Below are positions 6,748 through 13,653 of a DNA stretch of 13,705 nt, one piece after another. A program made the position numbers and the translations under genes. The notes under the pieces are model-generated. The model was not told where the DNA came from, made no database searches, and saw only the letters and a program-made list of their open reading frames with translations. Origin of the DNA: an uncultured Collinsella sp. (GTDB taxonomy: Bacteria; Actinomycetota; Coriobacteriia; Coriobacteriales; Coriobacteriaceae); assembly GCA_900553705.1 (NCBI GenBank), contig USEK01000022.1:1-13705 (forward strand), written 5' to 3'. The number at the start of each line of letters is the position of its first letter. The first letter of the stretch is position 1.

Positions 6748-7605
6748 TTACTCTGCTTTGCCCACAGAGTTGAGGTTGGTCATGCGGATCTTAACCAGCT
6801 CGGTGATCTCACGCATACCCTCCTTGGCCGGCTTCTTGGGGTCGAAGCAGGCAGGATTCTCGGCCATGTAGGCCATGAAGCCCTTGGTGTAGGCCTGACG
6901 CAGCTCGGTGGCGTAGTTGACCTTGCAGATGCCGTTCTTCACAGCCTCGGCAACCTGCTCATCGGGCACACCGGAGGTGCCGTGCAGAACCAACGGCACG
7001 TCGACGGCGTCGCGAATGGCCTTGACCACGGACTGCTCGATGTGAGGATCGCTCGTGTACACGCCGTGGCTGGTGCCAACGCCAATTGCGAGGGAGGTGC
7101 AGCCGGTGCGCTCGACGAACTCCTTGGCCTCGGCAGGATCGGTGTAGGGGCTCTCGCCCTCAACCGCGGGACCGTCGTCCTCCTTGCCGCCAACCTTACC
7201 GAGCTCGGCCTCGACAGGCACGCCCATGGCGCGGCCAGCGTCGGCGACGGACTTGGTCAGGGCGATGTTGTCCTCGAAGGACTCGTGCGAGCCGTCGATC
7301 ATGACGGAGGTGTAGCCCGTGCGGAAAGCCTGCATGCAGCGGTCATAGCCATCACCGTGGTCGAGGTGCAGGGCGACGGGCACGGAAGCGCGCTCGGCAG
7401 CGGCCTTGACCATGCCGTAGAAGTAATCCAGGCCAGCGGTCTTAATGGTGCCCGGGGTGGTCTGCATGATGACGGGGGACTTGGTCTCCTCGGCAGCGGC
7501 CAGAACGGCCATAACAAACTCGAGGTTCTCGACGTTGAACGCGCCGACGGCGTAGTGGCCGGCCTGAGCGTCCTTGAGCATCTTTTCGGTGGTAACAAGT
7601 GCCAT
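6748..7605 (-). CDS. Class II fructose-/tagatose-bisphosphate aldolase
   Basis: Zinc-dependent aldolase of 285 residues that cleaves a ketose-1,6-bisphosphate into dihydroxyacetone phosphate and glyceraldehyde 3-phosphate. Both class II signatures are present: VPVALHLDHG (catalytic Asp82, zinc ligand His83) and VEAELGKVGGKED (132-143). The other zinc ligands are His180 in GTSHG and His208 in LVLHG. SGVP (211-214) and KVNYAT (228-233) bind phosphate and substrate. From memory, PGTIKTAGL, VGTSHGVY and GICKVNYATEL look closer to GatY/KbaY (tagatose) than to Bacillus FbaA (fructose), so specificity is open. The start is the ATG at 7605 with GAGAGGAG upstream; the frame stays open to 7746, but the extra 47 residues have no counterpart in the family. 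The gene is divergent from a DeoR-type regulator and ends at the 6631-6673 terminator. Confidence 0.92.
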   Translation of the reverse strand: MALVTTEKMLKDAQAGHYAVGAFNVENLEFVMAVLAAAEETKSPVIMQTTPGTIKTAGLDYFYGMVKAAAERASVPVALHLDHGDGYDRCMQAFRTGYTSVMIDGSHESFEDNIALTKSVADAGRAMGVPVEAELGKVGGKEDDGPAVEGESPYTDPAEAKEFVERTGCTSLAIGVGTSHGVYTSDPHIEQSVVKAIRDAVDVPLVLHGTSGVPDEQVAEAVKNGICKVNYATELRQAYTKGFMAYMAENPACFDPKKPAKEGMREITELVKIRMTNLNSVGKAE

Positions 7606-7656
7606 GAGCGTTTGCTCCTCTCCCTCGCCCGCATCTGGACATCGGGCGTACGTGTC

Positions 7657-7677
7657 CGCAAGGCGTTTTACCTTGCG
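7657..7677 (-). promoter_or_regulatory. Dyad in the aldolase 5' untranslated region
   Basis: CGCAAGG (7657-7663) and CCTTGCG (7671-7677) are perfect inverted repeats with a 7-nt spacer, about 50-70 nt upstream of the aldolase ATG. A second, weaker one (GGACA 7637-7641 / TGTCC 7653-7657) lies next to it. This may be an operator or an RNA hairpin in the leader. Confidence 0.4.
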
Positions 7678-7690
7678 TTTTGCTGCGCTC

Positions 7691-7696
7691 ATTGTA
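7691..7696 (-). promoter_or_regulatory. Candidate -10 box of the aldolase gene
   Basis: The minus strand reads TACAAT here, one base from TATAAT. Transcription would start near 7684, just before the CGCAAGG dyad. No good -35 hexamer is seen 16-18 nt upstream. Confidence 0.35.
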
Positions 7697-7811
7697 TGAA
7701 ATTCAGCGGCTTTGCACGTGCGAGATATTGAGCCCATGCAGGTCAATACAGTCGTTTTTGAAAAGTAAACGGAAGGAATTGGAGCCGAGCGGGCGTGTTC
7801 GATATTGAATT

Positions 7812-7883
7812 TTGGGCGTTCAGCGTCTTTCTTTTATAGAAAAGATAAGTAATCGAAAGGTGTTTTCTTACTCAAAAAGAAAA
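7812..7883 (+). promoter_or_regulatory. Promoter/operator region of the DeoR-family gene
   Basis: A TTGGGC (7812-7817) and TATAGA (7835-7840) with 17 bp between them form a plausible promoter. The -10 is embedded in a perfect dyad TCTTTT-ATAG-AAAAGA (7830-7845). A second dyad TTTTCTT (7863-7869) / AAGAAAA (7877-7883) follows 18 bp on. T/C-rich and A/G-rich half-sites such as these are common in DeoR-family operators, so autoregulation is likely. The 334-bp divergent gap (7606-7939) holds no gene. Confidence 0.4.
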
Positions 7884-7939
7884 TGAACGAAAATGGAGTC
7901 AACACAATTCCTGCAAATTTAGCCGAGAATGGAGCAACC

Positions 7940-8743
7940 ATGGCCCAAGCTACCAACCGTGCATTTGCCGACGAACGACGTGCCGCCATCATGGAAATGC
8001 TCGAGCATAACGCCTCCGTGCAGGTGGCAGAAATCGCCCAGACCTTTGGCGTTTCCTCCGTCACTGCCCGCGCCGACCTGGACGCGCTCGCCGAGTCCGG
8101 TAAGCTACGCCGCACGCATGGCGGCGCCGTGTCGCTCCACAAACGCCTAACGGTCTCCACGCAGGATCGGCGCATCAACGTCAACGTCGCCGCCAAGCAG
8201 GCCATCGCTCAAAGCGCCATTGAACTCGTCAGCGACGGCGACACGTTGCTCGTCGACTCCGGCACCACGGCACTCGAGTTCGTCCGCCTGCTCGATCAGC
8301 GCGACGGCATCACCGTCATTACGGCCGATATCACCATCGCCGATTACATCGACGAGAGCATGCCCTCGGTCGATGTCGTCATGCTGGGCGGGGCACTGCG
8401 CAAAGGTCATCGCTATCTGTACGGCCCACTTACCATGCAGGCGCTCCAAATGGTCCACGCCGATCTTGCCGTCATGTGCCCTGGCGCTTTTGTTCCCGGC
8501 TGCGGCTTTACCACCGACTTTCCCCAGATGGCCGAAACCAAAACGACCATGATCGGCGCCGCCCGTCAAAGCGTGGCCCTCATGGACGCCAGCAAGGTTA
8601 ACGGACGTGGCATGTACCGCTTTGCCGAGCTCGTCGATGTCAACGCCATCGTCATGGACCGCGACCCCGACGATGCCGTTGCCACCTCTATCGCCGAAAT
8701 CGCCGACAACACCCGCCCCAACCTCATCGTCGCCAGCGCGTAA
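7940..8743 (+). CDS. DeoR/GlpR-family transcriptional regulator
   Basis: Cytoplasmic repressor-type regulator of sugar-phosphate metabolism, 267 residues from the chosen start. The N-terminal winged helix (about 11-63) has ERRAAIMEML, the recognition segment GVSSVTARADLDALAESGKLRRTHGGA and the family's HGGA end. The C-terminal DeoRC sensor domain shows DGDTLLVDSGTTA (99-111), MLGGALRKG (148-156) and VALMDASKVNGRGMYRFAEL (212-231), regions that bind phosphorylated sugars. I chose the ATG at 7940 because GGAG lies 6 nt upstream; the earlier ATG at 7883 has no clear ribosome site and would overlap the second operator-like dyad. Divergence from the aldolase suggests it controls that gene in response to a sugar phosphate; this is inferred from position only. 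Confidence 0.9.
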   Translation: MAQATNRAFADERRAAIMEMLEHNASVQVAEIAQTFGVSSVTARADLDALAESGKLRRTHGGAVSLHKRLTVSTQDRRINVNVAAKQAIAQSAIELVSDGDTLLVDSGTTALEFVRLLDQRDGITVITADITIADYIDESMPSVDVVMLGGALRKGHRYLYGPLTMQALQMVHADLAVMCPGAFVPGCGFTTDFPQMAETKTTMIGAARQSVALMDASKVNGRGMYRFAELVDVNAIVMDRDPDDAVATSIAEIADNTRPNLIVASA

Positions 8744-8747
8744 ACAA

Positions 8748-8782
8748 AAACCACCACAAAGGTGTCCCCTTTGTGGTGGTTT
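8748..8782. terminator. Bidirectional rho-independent terminator
   Basis: A perfect 15-bp stem (8748-8762 with 8768-8782) surrounds a 5-nt loop, with A-rich sequence on the left and TTT on the right. It starts 4 bp after the DeoR-family stop codon and 22 bp from the end of the convergent fprA gene, so it can end both transcripts. Confidence 0.88.
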
Positions 8783-8804
8783 GCGCGTCAAAAGTGAAGT
8801 ATTG

Positions 8805-9965
8805 CTACTTGGAAAGCTCGTCGGCGAGGGCCTCGATCTGAGCGCGCGAGGCGTCGTTGAGCGAGCCCAGGACGGTCACCTTGTTCTGCGCCAGGGTGAT
8901 GTCCTTCATGCCCTCGAGCTCCTTGGTCATAACCTTGGCAGCTGCAGGCGCCCAGGAACCGGCCTCGACAAGCGCCACGGTACGGTTCTGGTAGGCATGC
9001 TCGGCAAGTGTGTGGATAAAGGTGCTCATGAACGGGAAGATCTCGCCCTGATAGGTGATGGAAGCGAGTACCAGACGGTCATAGCGGAACGCATCCTCAA
9101 CGGCCTCGGCCATGTCGTCGCGAGCCAGGTCAAAAACGGAGACCTTCTGGCCGCGGGCCTCGAGCGCAGATGCGAGCTCATCGACGGCGGCCTTCAGGTG
9201 GCCGTAGACGCTCGCGTAGGCAATGGTGATTCCCTCGTCCTCGGGCTGATAGCTCGACCAGGTGTTGTAGGTGTCGAGGTAGTAGCCCAGGTTCTCGGTT
9301 AGCACGGGGCCATGGAGCGGACAGATAACCTGGATGTCCAGATCGGCGGCCTTCTTGAGCACGGCCTGCACGAACTTGCCGAACTTACCGACGATGCCAA
9401 AGTAGTAACGGCGCGCCTCGCAAGCCCACCCTTCCGGATCTTCGATGTCGTTGGCGCCAAACTTGCCAAAGCCGTCGGCACTAAAGAGCACCTTGTCGGT
9501 GGCCTCGTAAGAGAACAGCACCTCGGGCCAGTGCACGTTGGGGGCACCGACAAACGTTAGGCTGTGACCGCCCAGGTCGAGCACGTCGCCCTCTTTGACG
9601 ACCATCTTGCGCTCGGGATAATCGGTGCCAAAGTAGTTGACCATCATGCGGAAGGCGCCCATGCTTGCCACAATCTGTGCCTGGGGATAGTGCTCCATAA
9701 AGGCGGCGATGCCGGCGGAGTGATCGGGCTCCATGTGATGGATGACCAGGTAGTCGGGCGTGCGGCCGTCGAGCACGGCCTCGAGGTTGCCGAGCCACTC
9801 GTCGACAAAACCGCCATCGACCGAATCGGCGACAGCGATCTTCTCGCCCAAGATAACGTAGCTGTTGTATGCCATACCGTTCTCGGACACATCGTACTGG
9901 CCCTCGAACAGGTCAATGTCGTGATCGTCAACGCCAATGTAGCGGATATCCTTGGTGATCTCCAT
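8805..9965 (-). CDS. fprA: Flavodiiron protein (FprA, O2/NO reductase)
   Basis: Soluble enzyme of 386 residues that reduces O2 to water, or NO to N2O, in anaerobes, taking electrons from rubredoxin or a flavin carrier. The metallo-beta-lactamase-like domain (1-240) carries the complete diiron site: HHMEPDH (His77, Glu79, Asp81), His145 in NVHWPE, Asp164 in SADGFG and His218 in CPLHGPV. The flavodoxin-like FMN domain (about 246-386) opens with TIAYASVYGHLKAAVDEL and includes ITYQGEIFPFM. Length fits two-domain class A proteins; there is no fused rubredoxin or flavin reductase domain and no rubredoxin gene nearby. The start is the ATG at 9965 with AGGAGG (9975-9980) upstream; the open frame up to 10028 has no family support. 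It appears to be transcribed alone. Confidence 0.93.
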   Translation of the reverse strand: MEITKDIRYIGVDDHDIDLFEGQYDVSENGMAYNSYVILGEKIAVADSVDGGFVDEWLGNLEAVLDGRTPDYLVIHHMEPDHSAGIAAFMEHYPQAQIVASMGAFRMMVNYFGTDYPERKMVVKEGDVLDLGGHSLTFVGAPNVHWPEVLFSYEATDKVLFSADGFGKFGANDIEDPEGWACEARRYYFGIVGKFGKFVQAVLKKAADLDIQVICPLHGPVLTENLGYYLDTYNTWSSYQPEDEGITIAYASVYGHLKAAVDELASALEARGQKVSVFDLARDDMAEAVEDAFRYDRLVLASITYQGEIFPFMSTFIHTLAEHAYQNRTVALVEAGSWAPAAAKVMTKELEGMKDITLAQNKVTVLGSLNDASRAQIEALADELSK

Positions 9966-9981
9966 CAGGCAAAGCCTCCTA

Positions 9982-10034
9982 GATAGACAAATGAACCCGT
10001 CTATCATAGCACTCACCTTTATAGCCACGGCTAT
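9982..10034 (-). promoter_or_regulatory. fprA promoter with two dyads
   Basis: In the 129-bp gap before fprA the minus strand has TATGAT at 10003-10008, a likely -10 box. It overlaps the right arm of a perfect dyad GATAGAC (9982-9988) / GTCTATC (9999-10005). A second dyad, ATAGCC-AC-GGCTAT (10021-10034), lies just upstream. The first dyad would be at the start of the transcript, right before the ribosome site, and could be an operator or a leader hairpin. No clear -35 is seen. Confidence 0.45.
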
Positions 10035-10094
10035 CTGCCAGCATCCTTACCGATTGTTATTGGTATGCAACGCCGAGCCGTTGACCTGCGAAAA

Positions 10095-11126
10095 CTATGC
10101 GCGCGGCGCTGCCGTGGTGTGTCGAACGATGAGCTGACCGGGAATGCGAATAGCGACGGTTTTGTCCGATGCCCCCGCCTTGGGAACTGCGCGCTCGAAC
10201 ACCTCGCGCCCGCGCTGATGCAGATCGAATCGAACGGTCGTGAGCTCGTTATGCGCGACAAAGTCGTCGAGCGAGTCATCGACGCCCACCACGCTCACGT
10301 CCTCGGGCACGCGCAAGCCGCTATCGCGCAGCGCGGCAATGGCGCCGTTTGCCATCTGGTCGTTTGCCGCATAGATCGCCGTCATGGTGCGGTCGTGCTC
10401 AGCCAAGTACCGAGCGGCCTCGTAGCCGCTGTTGGCAGACCAGTCGCCCTCGAGTGGCTCTACCGTCTCGATGTGTTTACGCTCGAGTGTATCTTGCCAA
10501 CCGGCGCGACGAAATTGCTCGTCGACCGAGAACGACGGGCCGCCAATATAGCGAATCTGCTCGTGTCCCAGCTCAAACAGATGATCCATGAGCAGCAGCG
10601 AGCAACCGTAATGATCGGAGTCGACCGTAGTCACCCGCGGGTGCGCGTACATGGTAACGATAACCGTTCCAATGCCCGGCAGTGGATCAAACGTCTCAAA
10701 ATCGGGCGCCATGCGACTCATGCCGATGATGATACCGTCCACGGGCAGCGCGGCCATACGACGCGTGGCCTCGGCAAGCGAGAATTCCTCGGTCTTGGAC
10801 ATCTCGACCAGCGTGATGGCGCAATTATGCTCGCGAGCAGCGCTGGCGATGCCGTCGATCATTGAGAGGTTGCCAAACTTGGTGACATCGTTGATGCACA
10901 GGCCGACCGAATGGTAACGGCCGTCGCGCAGCGAGCGACCGGCATAACTCGGACGGAAGCCGAGTTCTTGCATAGTGGCCTGCACGCGCTGACGTGTCTG
11001 CTCGTTAACGTTGGGCAAGCCGTTGGCGACGCGCGAAACCGTCTGCTGCGAAACGCCAGCAGCGCGGGCGACGTCGGCCATGGAGACCGGACGCGAACTG
11101 GTATCGTTGGACGGGCGCCTTGCCAC
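10095..11126 (-). CDS. LacI/GalR-family transcriptional regulator, probable galactose operon repressor
   Basis: DNA-binding repressor of 343 residues. The LacI helix-turn-helix is at about 15-36 (VSMADVARAAGVSQQTVSRVANG). The hinge follows (LGFRPSYAGRSL, 55-66), with Leu66 as the residue that in this family wedges into the central CpG of the operator. Residues 73-330 are the periplasmic-binding-protein-like sensor, with IIIGMSRM, MDHLFELGHEQIRYIGG, AIYAANDQMANGAIAAL and DVSVVGVDDS in the expected order. The start is GTG at 11126 with GGAGAAGG upstream. It is divergent from galK across 338 bp containing three identical 13-base sites, so galactose-responsive control of galKT, and of itself, is the natural reading. 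The effector is inferred, not seen. It ends at TAG with no obvious terminator before the fprA promoter. Confidence 0.92.
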   Translation of the reverse strand: MARRPSNDTSSRPVSMADVARAAGVSQQTVSRVANGLPNVNEQTRQRVQATMQELGFRPSYAGRSLRDGRYHSVGLCINDVTKFGNLSMIDGIASAAREHNCAITLVEMSKTEEFSLAEATRRMAALPVDGIIIGMSRMAPDFETFDPLPGIGTVIVTMYAHPRVTTVDSDHYGCSLLLMDHLFELGHEQIRYIGGPSFSVDEQFRRAGWQDTLERKHIETVEPLEGDWSANSGYEAARYLAEHDRTMTAIYAANDQMANGAIAALRDSGLRVPEDVSVVGVDDSLDDFVAHNELTTVRFDLHQRGREVFERAVPKAGASDKTVAIRIPGQLIVRHTTAAPRA

Positions 11127-11220
11127 AGGATCACCTTCTCCCTTGCGAGATCTGAATAGCGTGCATGCCGGCCCGGGCAGAAATACACCCCGCGCCGAAG
11201 CCCGCTATCGTCGGACGCAT

Positions 11221-11232
11221 GTTAACGTACTC
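11221..11232 (+). promoter_or_regulatory. LacI-family operator, copy 1
   Basis: GTTAACGTACTC, preceded by T, is identical to copies 2 and 3. The CG at its centre fits LacI-family operators. It lies about 95 bp upstream of the LacI-family GTG, downstream of that gene's likely -10 box, so it may block the regulator's own transcription. Confidence 0.75.
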
Positions 11233-11259
11233 TACTTTTTCTATCTGCATCTCTTCTGC

Positions 11260-11265
11260 TTTATA
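11260..11265 (-). promoter_or_regulatory. Candidate -10 box of the LacI-family gene
   Basis: The minus strand reads TATAAA (5 of 6). Transcription would start near 11253, some 20 bp before operator copy 1. A matching -35 is not convincing. Confidence 0.4.
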
Positions 11266-11343
11266 AGTCCATACGGCAGTACCGTTCACGGCTGCATTTC
11301 TACCGATTACCAGATTCTCAAAAAGTGACAAGCGATGTGTTAT

Positions 11344-11355
11344 GAGTACGTTAAC
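11344..11355 (-). promoter_or_regulatory. LacI-family operator, copy 2 (inverted)
   Basis: GAGTACGTTAAC is the exact reverse complement of copies 1 and 3, and the shared T at the next base also holds. A GTGACA (11325-11330) upstream is a possible -35 of galK, so this site would lie inside or next to the galK promoter. Confidence 0.75.
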
Positions 11356-11407
11356 ATAGCCCGTAACGTGCGGCATCGTAGATGCTGAGTTTATGCCGCT
11401 TCAGATT

Positions 11408-11419
11408 GTTAACGTACTC
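11408..11419 (+). promoter_or_regulatory. LacI-family operator, copy 3
   Basis: GTTAACGTACTC, again preceded by T, 45 bp before the galK ATG. Centre-to-centre spacings are 123 bp (copies 1-2) and 64 bp (copies 2-3), distances that would allow DNA looping by a tetrameric or paired repressor. Confidence 0.75.
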
Positions 11420-11464
11420 ACTACGACGGAAAACTCGTCAGTATGCGCCAAGGAAAGGACCCTC

Positions 11465-12670
11465 ATGACCACCCCCGACGAAAAGACACTCGCCACACTC
11501 ACCAAGCTGTTTGAGGAGGAATTTGGCCCCATCGGCGACCGCCAGGTGCTCTACGTGCACGCGCCCGGCCGTTCCGAGATCAGCGGCAACCACACCGACC
11601 ACGAGGGTGGCCACGTTATCGCCGGCTCGCTCGATGTCGCCGTTGACGGCATCGCCGTGGCAACCGATTCCAACAAGGTCCGCGTTGCCGACGAGGGCTA
11701 TCCCACGTTTGAGATCACGCTCGACACGCTGGATGTTCAGGAGTCCGAGAAGGGCACGTCCGCAAGCCTCGTGCGCGGTATGGCCCACGAAATCGCTGCT
11801 CTGGGCGTTGAGCCCCAAGGCTTCGACTTTGCCTTTACCTGCTCCGTCCCCTCGGGTGGCGGCCTTTCTAGCTCCGCCGCTGTCGAGGCGGCTTACGGCC
11901 GCGCCATGGAGACGCTCTGGGGCGCGCCCGCCATTGAGCCCGTCACGCTCGCCCAGATGAGCCAGCGCACCGAGAACAACTATTACGGCAAGCCCTGCGG
12001 TCTTATGGATCAGGCGGCTGTGTGCCTGGGCGGCCTCGCCTACATGGACTTTGAGGATCAGGCTCGACCTAAGACCCAGAAGCTCGAGCTCAACTTTGAG
12101 GATCACGGCTATGCGCTCGTGCTCGTTAAGGTCGGCGCCGACCACGTGGCGGCTACCGACGACTACGCCGCCGTTCCGCGCGAGATGCAGGACGTCGCCG
12201 CCGAGTTTGGCAAGGCACGCCTGTGCGAGGTCGACGTTGCCGACTTTGACGCCAAGCTCCCCGAGCTGCGCGCCAAGCTGGGCGACCGCGCCTGCCTGCG
12301 CGCCGTTCATTACTGGTACGAGAACGGCCTGGTCGATAAGCGCTGGGCGGCCCTCAACGCCGGCGACATTGATCGGTTCCTGGTCCTGACACGTGAGTCC
12401 GGTGCCAGTTCTGCCATGTACCTGCAGAATGTCGTCGCCAAGCTGGGTTCCGAGCAGCCTTCCATGTATGCCCTGGCACTGGCCGAGCACGTGCTCGACG
12501 GCCGCGGCGCCGTGCGTATCCACGGCGGCGGCTTTGGCGGCACCATCCAGGCCTTCGTGCCGCTCGACCTCGTCGACACCCTCATTGCCAAGATGAACGA
12601 CTGGCTGGGCGAGGACTCTGCCCGCCACTACGCGATTTCTGACAAGGGGGCTTACGCGGCATGGCTGTAA
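11465..12670 (+). CDS. galK: Galactokinase
   Basis: Cytoplasmic GHMP kinase of 401 residues that makes galactose-1-phosphate from galactose and ATP, the first Leloir step. Motif 1 is APGRSEISGNHTDHEGG (33-49); motif 2 is PSGGGLSSSAAV (129-140), the ATP phosphate loop; motif 3 is RIHGGGFGGT (351-360). The catalytic Asp is Asp182 in GLMDQAAV, and Tyr234 in TDDYAAVPREM matches the sugar-binding Tyr. Asn42 stands where well-studied galactokinases have the Glu of GEHTD that contacts the sugar; I recall GNHTDH in clostridial galactokinases, so it is likely a clade variant rather than a defect. The start is the ATG at 11465 with AAGGAAAGGA upstream. The gene overlaps galT by 10 bp, a clear operon. 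Three operators stand upstream. Confidence 0.94.
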   Translation: MTTPDEKTLATLTKLFEEEFGPIGDRQVLYVHAPGRSEISGNHTDHEGGHVIAGSLDVAVDGIAVATDSNKVRVADEGYPTFEITLDTLDVQESEKGTSASLVRGMAHEIAALGVEPQGFDFAFTCSVPSGGGLSSSAAVEAAYGRAMETLWGAPAIEPVTLAQMSQRTENNYYGKPCGLMDQAAVCLGGLAYMDFEDQARPKTQKLELNFEDHGYALVLVKVGADHVAATDDYAAVPREMQDVAAEFGKARLCEVDVADFDAKLPELRAKLGDRACLRAVHYWYENGLVDKRWAALNAGDIDRFLVLTRESGASSAMYLQNVVAKLGSEQPSMYALALAEHVLDGRGAVRIHGGGFGGTIQAFVPLDLVDTLIAKMNDWLGEDSARHYAISDKGAYAAWL

Positions 12671-13653
12671 TGACTGATGTGCGCGAAGCTGCGCAGAGCC
12701 TGATCGAATACGCCATCCATCGGTCTATGGTCGGCCAGGACGATCGCATCTGGGCCTACAACACTATTCTGGAGTGCATTGGTGCCACGGGTCCGGCGCT
12801 CGACATGGCCTGGGCGCTCCAGGTTGAGAAACTCTCGCTCTTGCACCCCAATACCCTGCCCGACTTTGATCTTGAAGGCACGCTTGCCGCGCTTTCCGAG
12901 GCCGCCGTTACCAACGGTGCCGCCGAGGACACGGCGTCAGGCCGCGACCGCATCGCCATGCGCATCATGGGTGCGCTCATGCCGAGGCCTTCGGTTGTAA
13001 ACGAGGAGTTCAACGGACGCATGGGCGTCAACGAGCCCCGCGCCGCAACCGACTGGTTCTACGGCCTGTGCTGCGACGCCGGCTACGTGCGCCGCGCCGC
13101 CATCGCGCGCAACATCAAATGGAGCACCCCCACCAACTGGGGCGATCTTGAGATCACCATCAACCTGTCCAAGCCCGAGAAGGACCCGCGCGATATCGCC
13201 GCGGCAGGTGCCGCCAAGAACACGGGCGAGAAGTATCCCGCCTGCCAGCTCTGCATCGAAAACGAGGGCTATCCCGGACGCTCCGCCGCAGCCGACGGCG
13301 GCGCTCACCCCGCTCGCCAAAACCTGCGCATTATCCCCATCCAGCTCAACGGCGAGCGCTGGGGTTTCCAGTACAGCCCGTACGCGTACTTTAACGAGCA
13401 CTGCATTGCCATGAGCTCCGAGCATCGTCCGATGCACGTCGACCGCAAGAGCCTGACCTGCCTGCTCGACTTTGTGGACCTGTTCCCGCATTACTTCATC
13501 GGCTCCAACGCCGACCTGCCTATCGTGGGCGGCTCGATTCTGTCGCACGACCACTTCCAGGGCGGCGCGCACGAGTTCCCCATGATGCATGCCGCCGAGG
13601 TCTCGCAGTTTAGCGTGCCCGGTTTTGGCCAGGTCACCGGCACTGTGCTGCAG
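12661..13653 (+). CDS. galT: UDP-glucose--hexose-1-phosphate uridylyltransferase (class II GalT), 3' truncated by contig end
   Basis: Second Leloir enzyme: it swaps UMP between UDP-glucose and galactose-1-phosphate. The 331 residues present match the class II (Firmicutes-type) GalT family, normally near 500 residues, so roughly the last third is missing. The class II signature DLPIVGGSILSHDHFQGG is complete, with the HDH motif holding the nucleophilic His; WSTPTNWGDLEITINLSKPEKDPRDI and YPACQLCIENEGYPGR are also family hallmarks. The ATG at 12661 overlaps the end of galK by 10 bp, with AAGGGGG about 10 nt upstream; an ATG at 12670 (TAATG overlap) is an alternative. Genomic coding sequence stops at 13653. 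The apparent ending LSLIHI and the TGA at 13672-13674 come from adapter sequence and should not be annotated. Confidence 0.93.

Noticed and set aside
6736..7731. A 331-residue open frame on the plus strand
   Set aside because: It lies antisense to the aldolase, which has complete active-site motifs and a ribosome site; the frame is Gly/Ala/Leu/His-rich, as expected of a shadow of G+C-rich coding DNA.
7606..7746. N-terminal extension of the aldolase
   Set aside because: Class II aldolases start at the MALVTTEKML equivalent; the extension covers the likely promoter and dyads.
9966..10028. N-terminal extension of FprA
   Set aside because: AGGAGG precedes the ATG at 9965, and the extension overlaps the -10 box and a dyad.
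11004..11015. GTTAACGTTGGG inside the LacI-family gene as a fourth operator
   Set aside because: It shares only the first 8 bases plus one later match with the operator and is explained by the coding sequence; it could be a weak site but cannot be supported.
11393..11464. N-terminal extension of galK
   Set aside because: The extra 24 residues have no family counterpart, would contain operator copy 3, and the ATG at 11465 has its own ribosome site.
11438..12628. A 396-residue open frame on the minus strand
   Set aside because: It is fully antisense to galK, shows no known motif and has the composition of a shadow frame.
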